Assembly: GCA_000499405.2 (NCBI GenBank)
Contig: HG738137.1
Location: forward strand, 11,262,621 to 11,326,620
Length of the DNA stretch: 64,000 bases
Direction of reading: 5' to 3'
DNA from: Onchocerca volvulus
Lineage: Eukaryota; Nematoda; Chromadorea; Rhabditida; Onchocercidae
Both the position numbers and the translations under genes were made by a program. Below, one piece after another: positions 37,101 to 49,917 of this stretch (positions are counted from its first letter, which is position 1; every line of letters starts with the position of its first letter). The notes under the pieces are model-generated. The model saw nothing but the letters and a program-made list of their open reading frames with translations. It was not told where the DNA came from and made no database searches.

Positions 37101-39002
37101 TATGTGAGAAAGGATATTCCAAACTCTTTCATTGATACTTCTCAAAATTTAAATGATAATTGTTTAAAATATAGATCACTTATCCAGTACATGTAATGGA
37201 GAAATACGCATTTTGTATTAGGGATGTAGACATTACTACACATATTCCATTCCATCATTCTAAAAAATCCTCCAGTTTCAGTGTTGAAATATCGAAATTG
37301 TGAGATATTTAAGATGTATGATGTAACACATGATATGAGTTTAATTGTTTTACGAATGACTTCTCACTGCCGCTTAATGGTACCTGTAGGACATCATGTT
37401 TTGCTGCGGATCTGCTTTAATGGTAAAATCTTATTCAAATATTGCTCACATGGCTTGTAATGAATTTGAAGACTTTTTTGTCATTGTTAGATTTTGTCAG
37501 ACTTTGCTTTGAGGTTGAAAGTTAAACGTGCTTATTTTACTACTATGGTAAATAGTAAATCCCAAAAAAGTTTGAAATGAAAAAAAATTCTATTTAGATT
37601 CCTCTATTTTTGTTATTTAGTCATGAGTAAATTTTTTAGATTGGTTAAAATAATTGTTTAAAAAGGTGAAGAATATGTGGATTGGTATTTTAAAAATATC
37701 TGTACTACAATTAAGAGAAAGTTTTATGTTATTTTTGTTGCAGGAAGTTTGATCGAACGTCCATATACTCCGGTTATTGTATCGGAAGATGGGCAATTCA
37801 TTTCATTTATGATAAAATTCTATGAAAATGGTATTTTTACGTCAAAATTGGGTAACAAAAAATTTGGTTAGTTGTAGATTTCGGTTAATTTTTTTAATAT
37901 TCGAAGATTTCAAAGTATATGATTCAAGTCTAAATCTTTCGCTTCAGTGCAATATTTCTGTCATTACTGATTGCAATGAAACCATCGTAAATATTTTTGA
38001 AAGAGAATTATTTATCGTTCTTCAAGTAATTTACTGCATCCATTCACCAATTAAATTGTCAAAATGAAATAGTTGTTTTTAAGGAGATTTAATTGAAATT
38101 AGCGATCCGTTAGGATGTTTCAATGTACGACCTGATTGCGCTGGCATCGTGCTGATGCTGGCAGCTGGAACAGGTTTAACCCCTATGATTCGATTTACAG
38201 CTGAACGTTTAAAAAGTGAGAAAAAGTATGTTTGTTAATTTAAAAATTAAGAGTTAGTACTTACATCTTCATCAGATCTATTAAATTATCTTTATCAGTT
38301 TTCTGGAATGTCCTATACAGTGAAGATTTTTTAGGGCAACTATAATTGCCTTCAACAAAAAGGCGATAGATATTATACCAAATGACTATTTTGCAAAGTG
38401 TGAAGTACTAGTCAATCATCCTTTGCTAAGAATAATACATTGTTTAAGTGAAGACGAAGAATGGGATGGCGAGAAAGGTTTGTCATGGAGAGAATTTGTG
38501 CTAAAAAAAAATATGGATATCTTTTGTAAAGTATTAAGCAAAAATTAAGATTATTTTTTGCTATAGCTTCTAAACAATTTAAATATGGTCAGAACTAAAT
38601 TTATTGATATTTAATTCTTTTAGGTATTATTTCGAAGCAAATACTTTTAAAGTACATTGATAAAAATATCGAAAAAACCGATTATCGAATATTCATTTCT
38701 GGGCCATATCCTTTTGTTGATCTTGCTGCGAAGTAAGTCCAATAAGTCGATAAAAATTATTAAACAGTATAATGAAGATAGTGAACTTTATCAAAGGCAC
38801 ATACAAAACTACAAGATTACTACTACAAGATGGATTTTCAGTGTGATATTTCCAGATTCGCAGTCATATTTGCTGAGTACAATTTTGCTATACAATTCCA
38901 GATTGTGTTGAAAAGCAATAAAATTTGTTAAATTTTATCATTTTCAGATTGCTAAAAGAATTAGAAATACCACAGGACTGTATTCACATTTTCCAGGATT
39001 AA
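34186..39002 (+). CDS. CYB5R4: NCB5OR: soluble cytochrome b5 / CS / b5-reductase fusion (CYB5R4)
   Basis: Thirteen exons: 34186-34215, 34968-35063, 35278-35442, 35592-35748, 35955-36030, 36379-36524, 36950-37084, 37282-37422, 37744-37851, 38084-38225, 38335-38477, 38624-38732, 38948-39002. Every junction is GT..AG and in phase. The product is 500 aa (human 521). The cytochrome b5 domain (about 50-145) has both haem histidines: FHPGG (H108) and THAWVNYDTML (H131), with the same 23-residue spacing as human. The CS (p23-like) domain follows (about 185-265). The reductase domain has MYDVTHDM, ERPYTPV (FAD site, 320-326), GIFTSKL and LAAGTGLTPM (NADH site, 377-386), and ends in LLKELEIPQDCIHIF. 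Known role: NAD(P)H-dependent ER-associated haem reductase supporting fatty-acid desaturation. The ATG is 7 nt after TCCTCAG (SL site). Exon 6 contains a perfect unused donor (GTAAGT at 36407). Exon 8 has two in-frame acceptors six bases apart. AATAAA is at 39647-39652. Confidence 0.96.
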
Positions 39003-40035
39003 TTAAGGTAACAATTTGCTGTGAGGTAAAGATGCTTTAATGTGTTGAATGAATGTTTGCATTAAAAGATTACTTAGTTTAGGTTTCTGTCCTCCCTTGT
39101 TTGAAGAGTGTAACTATCATTTTTTTTTCAAGAACTTTGTTTCCTTTTTTTATCTGTAGTATACATTGCATAGGAAAATCTCTTTTTTTTTTTGATCATT
39201 TTCTATATGATGCAGGACAAAATCTGCTGTCCATGTTTAAGATTACTGATTTCCTTTGAAATGAAATTCTTCATGTAACGTATCATTTAAGAGATTGTAA
39301 CGCAGAATGTTATTAAAATGCTATTCACGATATGAAAATCGAAATTCAGAAGTTTCCAGTATTATAGAACTTGTTTCCAAGTTTCTTTGCTATGGATCAT
39401 GTAAAGGCTCTTGCAACATGTTTTTTCTTCACATTTTGTTCGTACCTGAACTTTTTTAGTCACAATTTAAACTTATTCGCCAGATTCAATTTGAAAGATT
39501 CAATTTATTTTATTGAAAATGAAATTCAAAAGAAAAATTGCTGATACGGTTTTTTTTTTCTGTAGATTTTTTTTTTTCAAAATTCGTGAAATTTCGAGTA
39601 TTCATGATACATATTTGATCAAACTTCGATAATATCAAAATGATGAAATAAAACTTTGCTTAAGAGCTTTATATATTTAATCCATCAAGCGGAAGTTTTT
39701 GCCATTGTAGGATGTCTACGTCGGACAGCTATATAGGCCTGAAAACAATGATTATTACAGTTATTATTTTCTTTGTCAGCAATAATAGGTTGTAGTCCAT
39801 GTTAGTATATCATTTGTTCGCTTTATATGCATAAAATGTCTTTGAATCTAACTTTGTTCTGTCGTTGCTTAAAAAGGTATTATACTACGAAATATTTGTC
39901 TCACTATTAGAATATGAAATGGAAGTCTTGAAATGGTTAGTGCCGACTTAAAATTTGGAGCTTTAACTATTTTGTTATTTTCTTCACTTGATCAAAAAAT
40001 CTAATAAAAAGAATTTTTATGGAAATTTATAAATA

Positions 40036-40212
40036 ATGATTTCTTTTCTGCCAAAGGAAGAGGCAAAAATTACAAATCCATTTTCGGATATTATAAGATA
40101 TTTCTCGATGACTGGTTTTTTGAAGTTAGCACTTGAAGTTGATAATGGCAATGCTTGCAGAAAGTACGCATGGAACTATAATAATTTATTCTTAGCAATT
40201 AATCCGTATTAG
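40036..40212 (+). CDS. Candidate 58-aa ORF upstream of glutaredoxin
   Basis: ATG at 40036 to TAG at 40210-40212. The sequence begins MISFLPKEEAKITNPF and contains YFSMTGFLKLALEVDNGNAC, a more protein-like composition than typical random frames here. There is no clear acceptor before the ATG. A GTACGC donor after the AGA AA of RK is possible, but its phase does not fit the glutaredoxin exon. It may be a small protein, a remnant, or chance. Confidence 0.25.
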   Translation: MISFLPKEEAKITNPFSDIIRYFSMTGFLKLALEVDNGNACRKYAWNYNNLFLAINPY

Positions 40213-40561
40213 GAAGAGGAAATAATTAGTGATTGCTTTATCGAAGTGATCGTTTGTTAAAATGTATAATAAGTTCGTTTAGTGGTCTCTTCATATTCTT
40301 CGCCTAAGGTACTTCTCTAGTATTGTCATACGGTTAAAGATTAAAGGGTAGAATTTTTTCAGCGTACAGTGTTTCTTATCAGGCGATCTATTCTATCTCT
40401 GTTTTTTTTTCTTTTTTTTTGTCTTTATTTTTTTTTTTTAACTTTATGTCGGTATGTATTCGAAATGAAGTGTGATTATTGTTTTATCGATTTCTGAAGA
40501 GTTGGTCCTCATGATTTGGGGAGAAAAAGAATTTCCAAAGATTTCAGCCTTACATCGAAGA

Positions 40562-41470
40562 ATGGGTCAATTTCCATCTAGAACTTCATCAGTAGATGAA
40601 GAAAATATTCGGAAAGAAGTGAAACAATTCCCAGTAGTTATCTTCACACTGCCGAGATGTCCCTACTGTGTGCGAGCTAAACAACTGCTGAATAACGAAC
40701 GGATCGAATATAAGGAGAATGACTTGGATATTCATCAGGTTAATTTTACAGGTCATTTAATTAGTGAGACTAGGGTGCTAATTGTTCTTGTGTCAAATAC
40801 GAAGTCTGTGCCAGATTTATGTTGTGGAAAAAATTTTTTATCTAATGCACAAATTTATGAAAGCTGATTCTGTTTACTGCTTAATACAGTAGATATTAAA
40901 TGTAAATTGCAATTGAAATAGAGCATTGAGTCAAATAGTACATTAGATGTTGACTTGAGCAGTTCTTTTTTTGTCAAATTTTTGTTATTATCAAAATAAT
41001 ATAGTGGAGATAATTGTTAATATGCGGGATGATATGACGAGTAATTCAAATTAAAATACTTATTTTCTTAAGAAACCTAAAGATCAATAATTTTTAATAT
41101 TTGTGATAAATCCTGAGATATATAATTCGCTTCTAATTATGAAGCACTAGTTGTGTACTACTATCTCTGAGTGAAATATTTTACAGTTATTGATGAATTC
41201 TGATTAAAAATCTGTAAAGATCATTTCCATACTTTTTTCCTTAAAATCTGGTATGCATCATAATATAAAAATTTTCAGCGTCGTTTCCCAGCAAACCACC
41301 AATCGTATGTTAATGGATTAATTCAAATCACAAAACAAACCTCGGTACCTCAGATATTTATTTGTGGTGATTTTATCGGTGGATTTATGGAATTGCAACA
41401 ATTGAAGAATGCTGGAATGTTATTGGATAGAATTGATAAGTGCCGTTCCTCTCCAGAAAAAAATTTTTAA
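40562..41470 (+). CDS. Dithiol glutaredoxin (CPYC active site)
   Basis: Two exons, 40562-40738 and 41279-41470, with CAG|GTTAAT donor and TTTTCAG acceptor in phase 0, give 122 aa. The thioredoxin fold is evident: VVIFTLPRCPYCVRAKQLL with CPYC at 33-36, the cis-proline region TSVPQIFICGDFIGGF, and the GG-x3-L glutathione-binding turn. Known role: GSH-dependent reduction of disulphides. The start was chosen because GATTTCAG (SL acceptor) lies 17 nt upstream of this ATG. An upstream in-frame ATG at 40511 would add 17 residues. With the chosen start the protein begins MGQFPS, a possible N-myristoylation context. It follows NCB5OR on the same strand, but 1.5 kb away. Confidence 0.93.
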
Positions 41471-43023
41471 CTGTGTCTTCTTAAATTAAAAAAATTAAAA
41501 AAAGTCCTTCCACGAAAAAAAAATCTTTTCTTTGATTTTAGTTTAAGATAATTTTTTAAAAATTATTTCGTATGGTTCATTTTTGTTTAATCTTAATTTA
41601 TACTATTTTGTTTAACGAGATAATATAGAATCCTTCTTCAATTTCAAAATCACATTTTTCCGGTTTTGAATTTTTAATGTACATGTTTGATGGAGAGCAA
41701 CTTTCATTGTTTTACTTTAGACAGAGAATTTCGGATTCGTTTAGAATTGTTAGATTTTTGGAATATTCTCTGATTTGTTTGATCCTTGCTATTTTTTCAA
41801 ATTGAAATGGAATTGATACTTTGAGTTTAACTTGTGGTTTGTCAGACTCAATTTGCGACTAAATTGGGTGAAAAAAGAATGCTATAGCTTATTTCATTTC
41901 AGTTTCACTTTAAAGTCGGCCGCTCATAATTTACGAATTTCCCTGTTATTAGACTTTCCATTTCATTTTCAATTTGCTGGATTTCACAAGTTCTTTTTTC
42001 TCAAATTTGTAGTGTTTGAATTTTGTATTATCGATCTTATCCTTGTCGATTTCATTGATATTTAGCTGTTATTTCATTAATTTTTTTTATAGCAGATCCT
42101 AATACTAAGATGGGAAGATTTTAAGATTCTTACGAAATTTCTCTGAAATTTGTTTTTGATTAGAATGACCATATTCAATTAAAATAAGTCAAGTTAAACT
42201 TATTCAATCGAGGTAGTTATGTTGGACTTCTTTAATTAAGATAAACAATGGCTTTTCAAGTTGAACTGATTCATATTTAATTTGTTATCAATAAAAACAA
42301 AGATTTAAATCATTGTGAGTAGAGCGAACTACCATTTTGTATGACATTTATCTCATTGAGCTGCAGGATTGATTATCTCTTAAAGAAATTATACTTCCAG
42401 ATTTCCTGGCCTTTTCATATACATTTTTTTTCTTCAGTTTTTGAAAATGGCCTAAGCAGAATTTTGTCGATGTTTTTAGGTTCAGTGATTGTTTCAATTT
42501 CCTTTGTATTCCTGTAGAAGTATGGGAAATATATGTTTTCATCATCATTGATGAAATAGTATCATTGATACTATTTCATCGGTGAATAGAGTTCATTTCT
42601 TGCTCAGTATTAATGAATAATTTGGTGTGAATTTTTTTCTTTCTCGAATTGATAGTTTTTGATACAGATCATATTTTAAATCACTGTAAATAACAAAAGT
42701 TTTTTGTACTTGATGAATTTTAAATTACTGTCTAAAAAATTGTGGAAAGATAGTTTGGAGATAATTGAGAATAATATTTATGATGTTGTATATTTTGATC
42801 GCTATGATTCAAATGATTTTTTTGTTTGTAAAAGAATGATCGAAAAATCTAAATAATAAATTTTATGAAAGCTTTCTTGACAGGAATTGATATGTTTATC
42901 TCATTTGAGATGTATATGTTTTTTAATTAAAATCTGGGGCAAAAATTCTTATCATTTCCAAGTATTTGATAATTTCTGATCTGAGTTATAAATTTGCTTG
43001 GATTAATCAAATTCTCTTTTTAG
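41471..43023. other. Intergenic, glutaredoxin to TAK1
   Basis: No exon is supported. The stretch holds a short perfect hairpin at 42545-42585 (separate entry), and 42348-42548 has only an AT-rich minus frame. A TTTTTAG acceptor at 43017-43023 abuts the TAK1 ATG. Confidence 0.6.
42545..42585. repeat. Short hairpin palindrome
   Basis: GATGAAATAGTATC (42550-42563), a 3-base loop ATT, then the exact complement GATACTATTTCATC (42567-42580). Flanking bases extend the stem to 19 bp with two wobble pairs. Confidence 0.85.
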
Positions 43024-46000
43024 ATGGATTTACTACCACCACTAGAGATTGATGATGAGGAAGGAGAAAAACGAAAATTGAGAGATTTTACTGATAAATC
43101 TTTATCATCCCTTATAATTGTTGATGGTTACAATGATGATCCATTTCTGAATGTCGACTTTTGTAATTTCAAATTGCATCGTTTGTTAGGGAGGTAGGTT
43201 ATTTGTATTTCATCGGTTTTTATTCCTACTGTCTTTTCATATTATATCGTTACTCGAATTGAATGGAAAAGAAGAATTTAACTAATGAATTTGTGACTGA
43301 AATAGAAAAATTGAATTTATTGGATTAACAAAGATTTGATGAAATTTTGGAATATAAATGTAATTTCAATTTCGGAGAAAAATGTGGCTATCTTTTATAT
43401 TGATTGCGCTGTATTTTTATAGTTAACTTTGATTTTATGGAAAATTGTTAGGACTATTCGATCCATTGAAGTAGTCTTCCTTCAATAGAATGTAACTGCA
43501 TAATGCATATGGCTAGAAATGAGCTTATGATTCCAAATGTGAAATTATTTTATTAGAATTATTTCCTGGGCTGTTCTGGAAAATATATAAAGTCATTTAC
43601 AAAAAATCGAAAAAAATTTAAAAAAAAAGCTGATTACATTATGAAGTATGATTCTTTTCGAGTAATTTTATGTTTATTTTCAGAGGAAGTTATAGCGATG
43701 TATGGAAAGCAAAATGCAATGACGAAACAGTAGCTTTAAAAATTATTAATTCAACTGACGAAGTTCTCCGAGGAATTTTTTATCACGAGGTTTTAAATTT
43801 CCTATATTTCTGGTGATCGGTTTGGATATCTTATGAATGATAATAGAGTGATATTAAGACTTTTTTTTTGAATTTTTTTTTTTTTTGAAAATAATACAGT
43901 AGATTACCAACAGTTTAAAGAAAACACAAGGAAAACCATTGTACATGTGAGGCTAAAGTTAGATGCTCATATTATTGAGCTTAAAAAGTAGACGTCTTGA
44001 GCAGAATATTCTGATTGTCCTCTTTTCAAAACCGCTATTTATTATGTAGTTATCAATTTGCCGAAAAACAGGGATGCTGGAATTTTAATGATGTTAGATA
44101 TCGATGAGAGAAATTATTAATTTATGCAAATCATTTCTGTAATGGTTTATAAGGTTTTCAAATATTTATTAAGATTTTAAAATAAAAATTTTGCAATCAT
44201 TTAAGGTAGAAATGATGCGCAATTTGGTTCATCCAAATGTGGTCGAAATAATGGGTGCATGTGTTTACCCAGTATATGCTATAGCAATAGAATATATGTC
44301 ATGTGGTTCTCTTTATGAATGTAAGTTTTGAGGAATTTTATGTTTTTTGAACGAAAATTACAATTTACATAGATATATGGCACAGTTTTTATAGCAGTTG
44401 TCCAATGCACAGTCCATTATATTAAATGTACAAAAGAAATATTTTTAGTGAATTGGAGCTTGATATTCTGGACACAGCTATTTTTTGTTTTTTACTTGAT
44501 GAGAACATGTATTATCAATCGATCTCCCAACAAAAAAAGAAAATAGGAAATGTTTGGCATGACTTTGGTATCTGAATGATATGATTGATGTTACATTGAC
44601 TCTATCATCCTCTCAATATTCCATGTTATAGTATTGATAATGGAGTAGGAATAAAATTTATTTTCAGTATTACACGAATCAAAAAATATAAGTTATACGG
44701 CAGATCATGCATTCCATTGGGCATCACAATGTATTGATGCATTGACATACATACACCGAAAAGGATTTGTGCATGCTGATTTGAAAACTGCCAAGTATGA
44801 TTTGCTTTTGGTTTTTTCAGAATTTTATGCTGCATCAAGCAATTATTTTAGAGCAGATAGATTCTTGATTTTCTTGATGTTTAATCAATTACTCGATATT
44901 AGTTTCATGGTTTTATTAAGCAATGAATTAAGTCAGTACTCTGTCGCATTGATTATGCTGTTTTGTTTTTTATGTTGTAGTTCATGTATATTTAAACTCA
45001 CGTGTCATATTTCATTCACATTTATATCAGGTATTTTATTTCTTTGTAAAGCTAGATTCATGACAAATTGCATAATTATCATTTTATGCGGAATTGACCG
45101 ATGAAGAAGTGCATAGATTGATTAACTATGAATTAAAAAAAAAAAATTGTTTTATTCTATTTAATTCTTGCTTTAGTTTATTGCTTGATGACAACTGCCA
45201 TCTTCTCAAAGTTGCGGATTTCGGTACGATGGTATATATGAACAATGATGTGGAGTATAGACAAGGATCAGCGCCATGGTTGGCCCCTGAGGTATATTAT
45301 GTTTTTTGCAAATCAATTTTAAATCTGAAATTTTAAAAGTTGATTAAAAAGTAATTAAAAATTAGAAAATTGGAAAAAGATATCTAGTTTGAAAAGCTTT
45401 ATGAATTTTTGAAATTAAAACTTCGATTTTTTTATAGGTCATTGCTGGTTCATCACCTTCACAGCAGTCAGATATTTATAGTTTTGGAATTATCCTTTGG
45501 GAAATAATTACACGAATGCGGCCATATAATGATTGTAAAAATGCCGAGGAAATATTGTGGAGTGTACGTTTTTATTTGAATTTACAGTTTTAAAAGATTT
45601 TTGATATTTGAACGAGATGTCATTAGAAGCTGATCTAGATTATTGTAAGTTCTAAATAATCTCATTTCTAAAGAATTTTATTTCGGCTTTTTTGCAGTGA
45701 TGTTATGATTTTCGATTAGGGATTCATTTTTCGAGTATGAAATTTTGTTCTCATTAAAAGTCTTTAGGTTTATGCAGGTTTAAGACCACCGCATATTGAA
45801 GATGTACCGACTAAACTTATGCAAATGATTGAACGGTAAAGATTTAATTTTTTTTTCTACACAGGATGAAATCAAGCTTTCATTTATATATTATTAAAGT
45901 TATTTTTCTTTTTTATAGAATTTGAAATTTCATTTGGTAAATCATTTGAGAGTCTTAAATGTCAAATTCAATTGAAAATTACGGAAATTCATGTTATTTT

Positions 46001-49000
46001 TGAAATTGAAGTTTTTAGCTGTTGGCAAAAATTGCCGGCGGAAAGGCCCTCCATCAAGGAGATCGAAAAAGTACTTACCATACTTTGCCGGGTAATTTTT
46101 CTCATTTCAGTAATTTATTATTTTTTTGTTACAGAAGAAATATGCAATATAATTTTATTTTGTAAGCTGTTCATAAACTACTCAAAATCTGTTTAGACAA
46201 TAAAATATTTTAGAATTTTGATATTTTAAGCACTCAGTCAGGTCCATTTTCATCATTAATGAACGAATTTATCCCATTTTTTATTCATATTGATAATCAT
46301 TGCCCGAATTTTGAATATAATTTTATTTATTTTTAAAATAAAACTAACTAATGATAGAGACGAAATTAAATGAAAATGAAAGAAAATTTCTGAAATCAGA
46401 ATAAAATTATATTTATTTGCTTATATTATTGTCATCATTTGTCATTTCTTATTCCTAAGCATATTTTATACTTATTTGACAAATTTTCTTTCTTGCTTTT
46501 TACACATTCGCATTCTTGACTGGTTAGCTATTCCAATAAAAATAGAATTAAAATTGTACACATTGTATGGCAATCATTTTTGCTGTTTTTTTTTTCTTTT
46601 TTTTGTTAACCAATTTATTCTAATTGTGAATGACTTGTTTCTCTTTTTTTTTTTTTTCAAAATCTTACTTTGTTTTTACGATATTTTCGGAGCCGAATTC
46701 ATGTACGCAATATATCATTTGATTATCTTTTTTCAAATATTACAATATCATTGGAAGGATGCTCTAAATGTTGAATGATATGTTATAGTGATATTATGAA
46801 GCTAACAGCCTATCATTTAGTGATTTTAACAGCTGGTAATGTTTATTACAATTATCAGCTGAACTATTTATTATCGACTTCTATTTAATCATTACACCTA
46901 GGAGAACATTCCAAAAGTTTGTTTACTAAAAACTTTAGTGCCTTTAAAATTGTTATAGTCTAATTATTTGGTTCCATAATCAGTCAAACTCGATTGTAAT
47001 CGTTTTTTCTATTTATCTCTTATGTGATTTATTAAAAATAATTTGAGCTACATTATAATATGAAATTCGCGCTATAAGAACAGTAAACGAATTTATTATA
47101 TAATTTTCAGTCATTTTTCCTTATGTTATATTTCTCATCTATGTGTATATGATCTTATAATGTGTTTTCTAATCGTTTTGATGTGCTTGCAATATTAAAC
47201 ACAACTATATACTAGCCTTCTGAAGGAGTTTTACAATATTTCAATAATTTTATCAAATTTCGATGATCCCATAGCACATCTTTATGTAAATAAGTTCATT
47301 TTTTCAGATGTATCCCAATTCCAATGAACCCTTAACGTGTTCTGAAACTTCGAAACAAACGGTAAGTGAGGATTAGTATTGCGCAAATAAATACAGAGAT
47401 TAGGATGTAGAAATTTTTCAATTGAATTTTTGGACCCATTTTAAGTGAAATCCTGGTCAATTTCTTCATAATTTTTGTTTATTTCTAAAAATTTTTATTC
47501 ACAGAATATGCTGCTGTGAATAATTTTTTGAAAAGTTCTCGACCTTTAGTTCTATTTTAAGTAATTTATAATATTTTATCAATTTTTTTTTGTATAGAAC
47601 ACTATATTCCTGAATTCTTTCTTTTGAATTTATTCCAGGAATTCGACGTCTTTGCAAAAGTAAGATAGCAATTAACAAATATGTAGTGAGCAATTCTCGA
47701 TTAATGGTTGATTTGTCATGCACTGTTAATTTGAATTTGCATCTAACTTCCCGCTTTCACTTTTTAGTTCAAAATGTTACAGAAAGAAGTCACTGGTGAT
47801 GAAAATGACGTTGGCAGCGTGAAATGTAATACAGTCGAAAAGGACGAAAAGGAAGTAGTTACAGGCTCTGATCATGAATCATCACCCAATTCAGTGGAAG
47901 AAATTGAAACACTAAAGAAAAAGTATGAATCATTATAAAATCTAATAGATTAATGAATGAATAATTTTGCCATGGCCATGAGCTGGTGATCTTCTCACCT
48001 TTTTTAGCACAAATATCATTTTCACGTTCTTTTTTTTCTTTTTTTTTTCTTTTTTTTTTGTCATTTTAAATGCTTAATGGAATTTCGGAAATTCAAGAAA
48101 TTGAAATTTATTGTCGGATGAAATTGCAAAACATGAAATTAAGTGCAAATCGGAGAACGGTAGAGAGTATCAATTATTTTATCAATCGATTGATAAGAAG
48201 AAAGCAAGATTTAAGCAATAAATCATTGTTTTTATGTGATATTTTGTAGTATTTTTATTTAAGAGAACTTAGAAGTTGTTCGTACATTTTTGCGATCTAA
48301 CTGTTTTACCATGAATTGAAAAGTATGGCTCTTATCCCGATGAGTATGGCCAGTAGTTCCAGTCGAAGTACTGTTATACTTTTTATTGGAGTGATTCGAG
48401 ATTTGGGGAAAAAGGAATGTTGAAGTTGTACTTCATAATCATCCAAATGTATTCTCAAAATGATAACGGCTTTTTTTTTCCTAGTTATTAAATTTAAGAT
48501 ATCTTGTGTGTCGTCGGCAATTTCAGCATATTTTTCTTCTTTCTTCTTTTACGCGATTGAAAGAGAATTTTTTTTTATCTTTTCATGTTGATGGATAGAA
48601 TTTTAGATTGAAGAGTCATTACTGAAAAAAATTAAACTATTATAAAACGAATCCTACAAACTACATAAATTAGTCGCGCTAAAGGTAAAAACCATATAAG
48701 CCAACCTCATGTCGATATCGTTGCATGCTGTTTATTTCACTTCCCATTTTTGATGAAACAATATCTTTTTTTCTTAAAAATCTAAATATATATATTTACA
48801 GGCATTCATTAATTCAACAATATGAAAATATTGCAAGCTATACAGATTTATTACGTGAAAAGGTATGCTAATTTGCTTCGGAAATCTATGTTTATTGTTT
48901 TTTTTTTCTTTTTTGGAAGGAAATATTTACCGTTAATGATTCTCGAATTATGTGAAACATTTATTGTTGGCTATATGTAATTGCTTGTCATACATAATAC

Positions 49001-49046
49001 ATTGCCCTTCAGTTCGAGTTGTGCAAGAATTTGAATTCAAATTAGA
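43024..49046 (+). CDS. MAP3K7: TAK1 (MAP3K7)-type serine/threonine kinase, atypical activation loop
   Basis: Thirteen exons: 43024-43193, 43684-43789, 44206-44320, 44668-44794, 45177-45291, 45438-45563, 45768-45835, 46019-46091, 47308-47361, 47639-47659, 47768-47922, 48802-48862, 49014-49046. All are in phase, giving 407 aa. Kinase domain: P-loop GRGSYSDV (56-63), VALK lysine K76, ELR-type helix followed by LVHPNVVEIMGACVYP (TAK1 NHPNIVKLYGACLNP), EYMSCGSLYELLH, catalytic VHADLKTAN (D168, N173), DFG D187, GSAPWLAPEV, SFGIILWEIITRMRP, GLRPPHIEDVP, CWQKLPAERPS and NSNEPL (TAK1 GADEPL). The C-terminus has an acidic linker and a short coiled-coil (HSLIQQYENIASYTDLLREK, then FELCKNL), which aligns with the TAB-binding end of TAK1. 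HRD is HAD, and the human T184/T187 positions are N and E. Known role of the family: MAP3K in Wnt/TGF-beta/immune signalling. The ATG abuts TTTTTAG (SL site). A different last exon pair at 51592 is possible. Confidence 0.92.
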
Positions 49047-49917
49047 AGCATTGCAAGGATTGGTAGTTGTGAGTTACGCATGTTGGATGGCATAAGTAAA
49101 ACAATATTACTTAATATATTCTTTTGAATTCATTTTGAAACTTCATGCTAACGTTGGCAATAAATTGTTTAACAACCAACAGAAGTGGCTGTAGTAGATT
49201 TTGAGAAGGAAGTTGTTACAAGTATCTGTAATTATTTTCAAATTGCTTATTTAATATGTTATCTTTTGTTATCTTGATACACTTCTTATTGTTAACTTTG
49301 TTGGAAATTGTTATTTTTCTTCAATTTATTGTATAGAACTAATTTTTTAATGATTTGAAATTGGAGAAATTGAAAATCGGGTAGATTGAAGAGAATGGAA
49401 TAGCATATGACAACAAATACTGGGATTGTTTAGATTTTATTACTGTAAATTTATTATTGAATAATTGAAAAGATAATGATCAATGTTTTTAATGAGTGAT
49501 TCAAATTTACTTTTTTTTATTTACTGAATTCGAAAATTTTATGAAGTTATTTGTTAAATACCGGGATTGAACGGTTAACTGAGCAAGCAATTTTGAGCAA
49601 ACTTTTTTCACAACTGTCAGGCAATGAAACAGACCATTTAGTGGTCGGGGAAGGGAATTTTAAAATTATATGCTATTCATTAATTGGATGCTTTAAGTTT
49701 TAAATTATTGAAACATGAGATCTAATTTCGAAGAATACGTATAGCAATATTAGGTTATGTATGTTATCGATATTCTCCATTTTATAATTTTTTACTAAGA
49801 ACGAGCAGATTTGAAATCAATATAGAAAATTTCACACTTTACTTCCTTCCTTGGACAAGAAGTTTTTTTTTTAAAGGGTTATTTATGTATATTAATTGTC
49901 AATTTTTTTAATCGAAT
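49047..49917. other. Intergenic or intronic stretch after TAK1
   Basis: Nothing supported beyond the TAK1 3' UTR. A TGTCAG acceptor at about 49615-49620 opens only a six-codon frame. Confidence 0.55.

Noticed and set aside
34186..41470. NCB5OR and glutaredoxin as an operon
   Set aside because: The gap is about 1.5 kb with a poly(A) signal at 39647, and each gene has its own upstream acceptor. Nematode operon spacing is usually far shorter, so simple adjacency is the safer reading.
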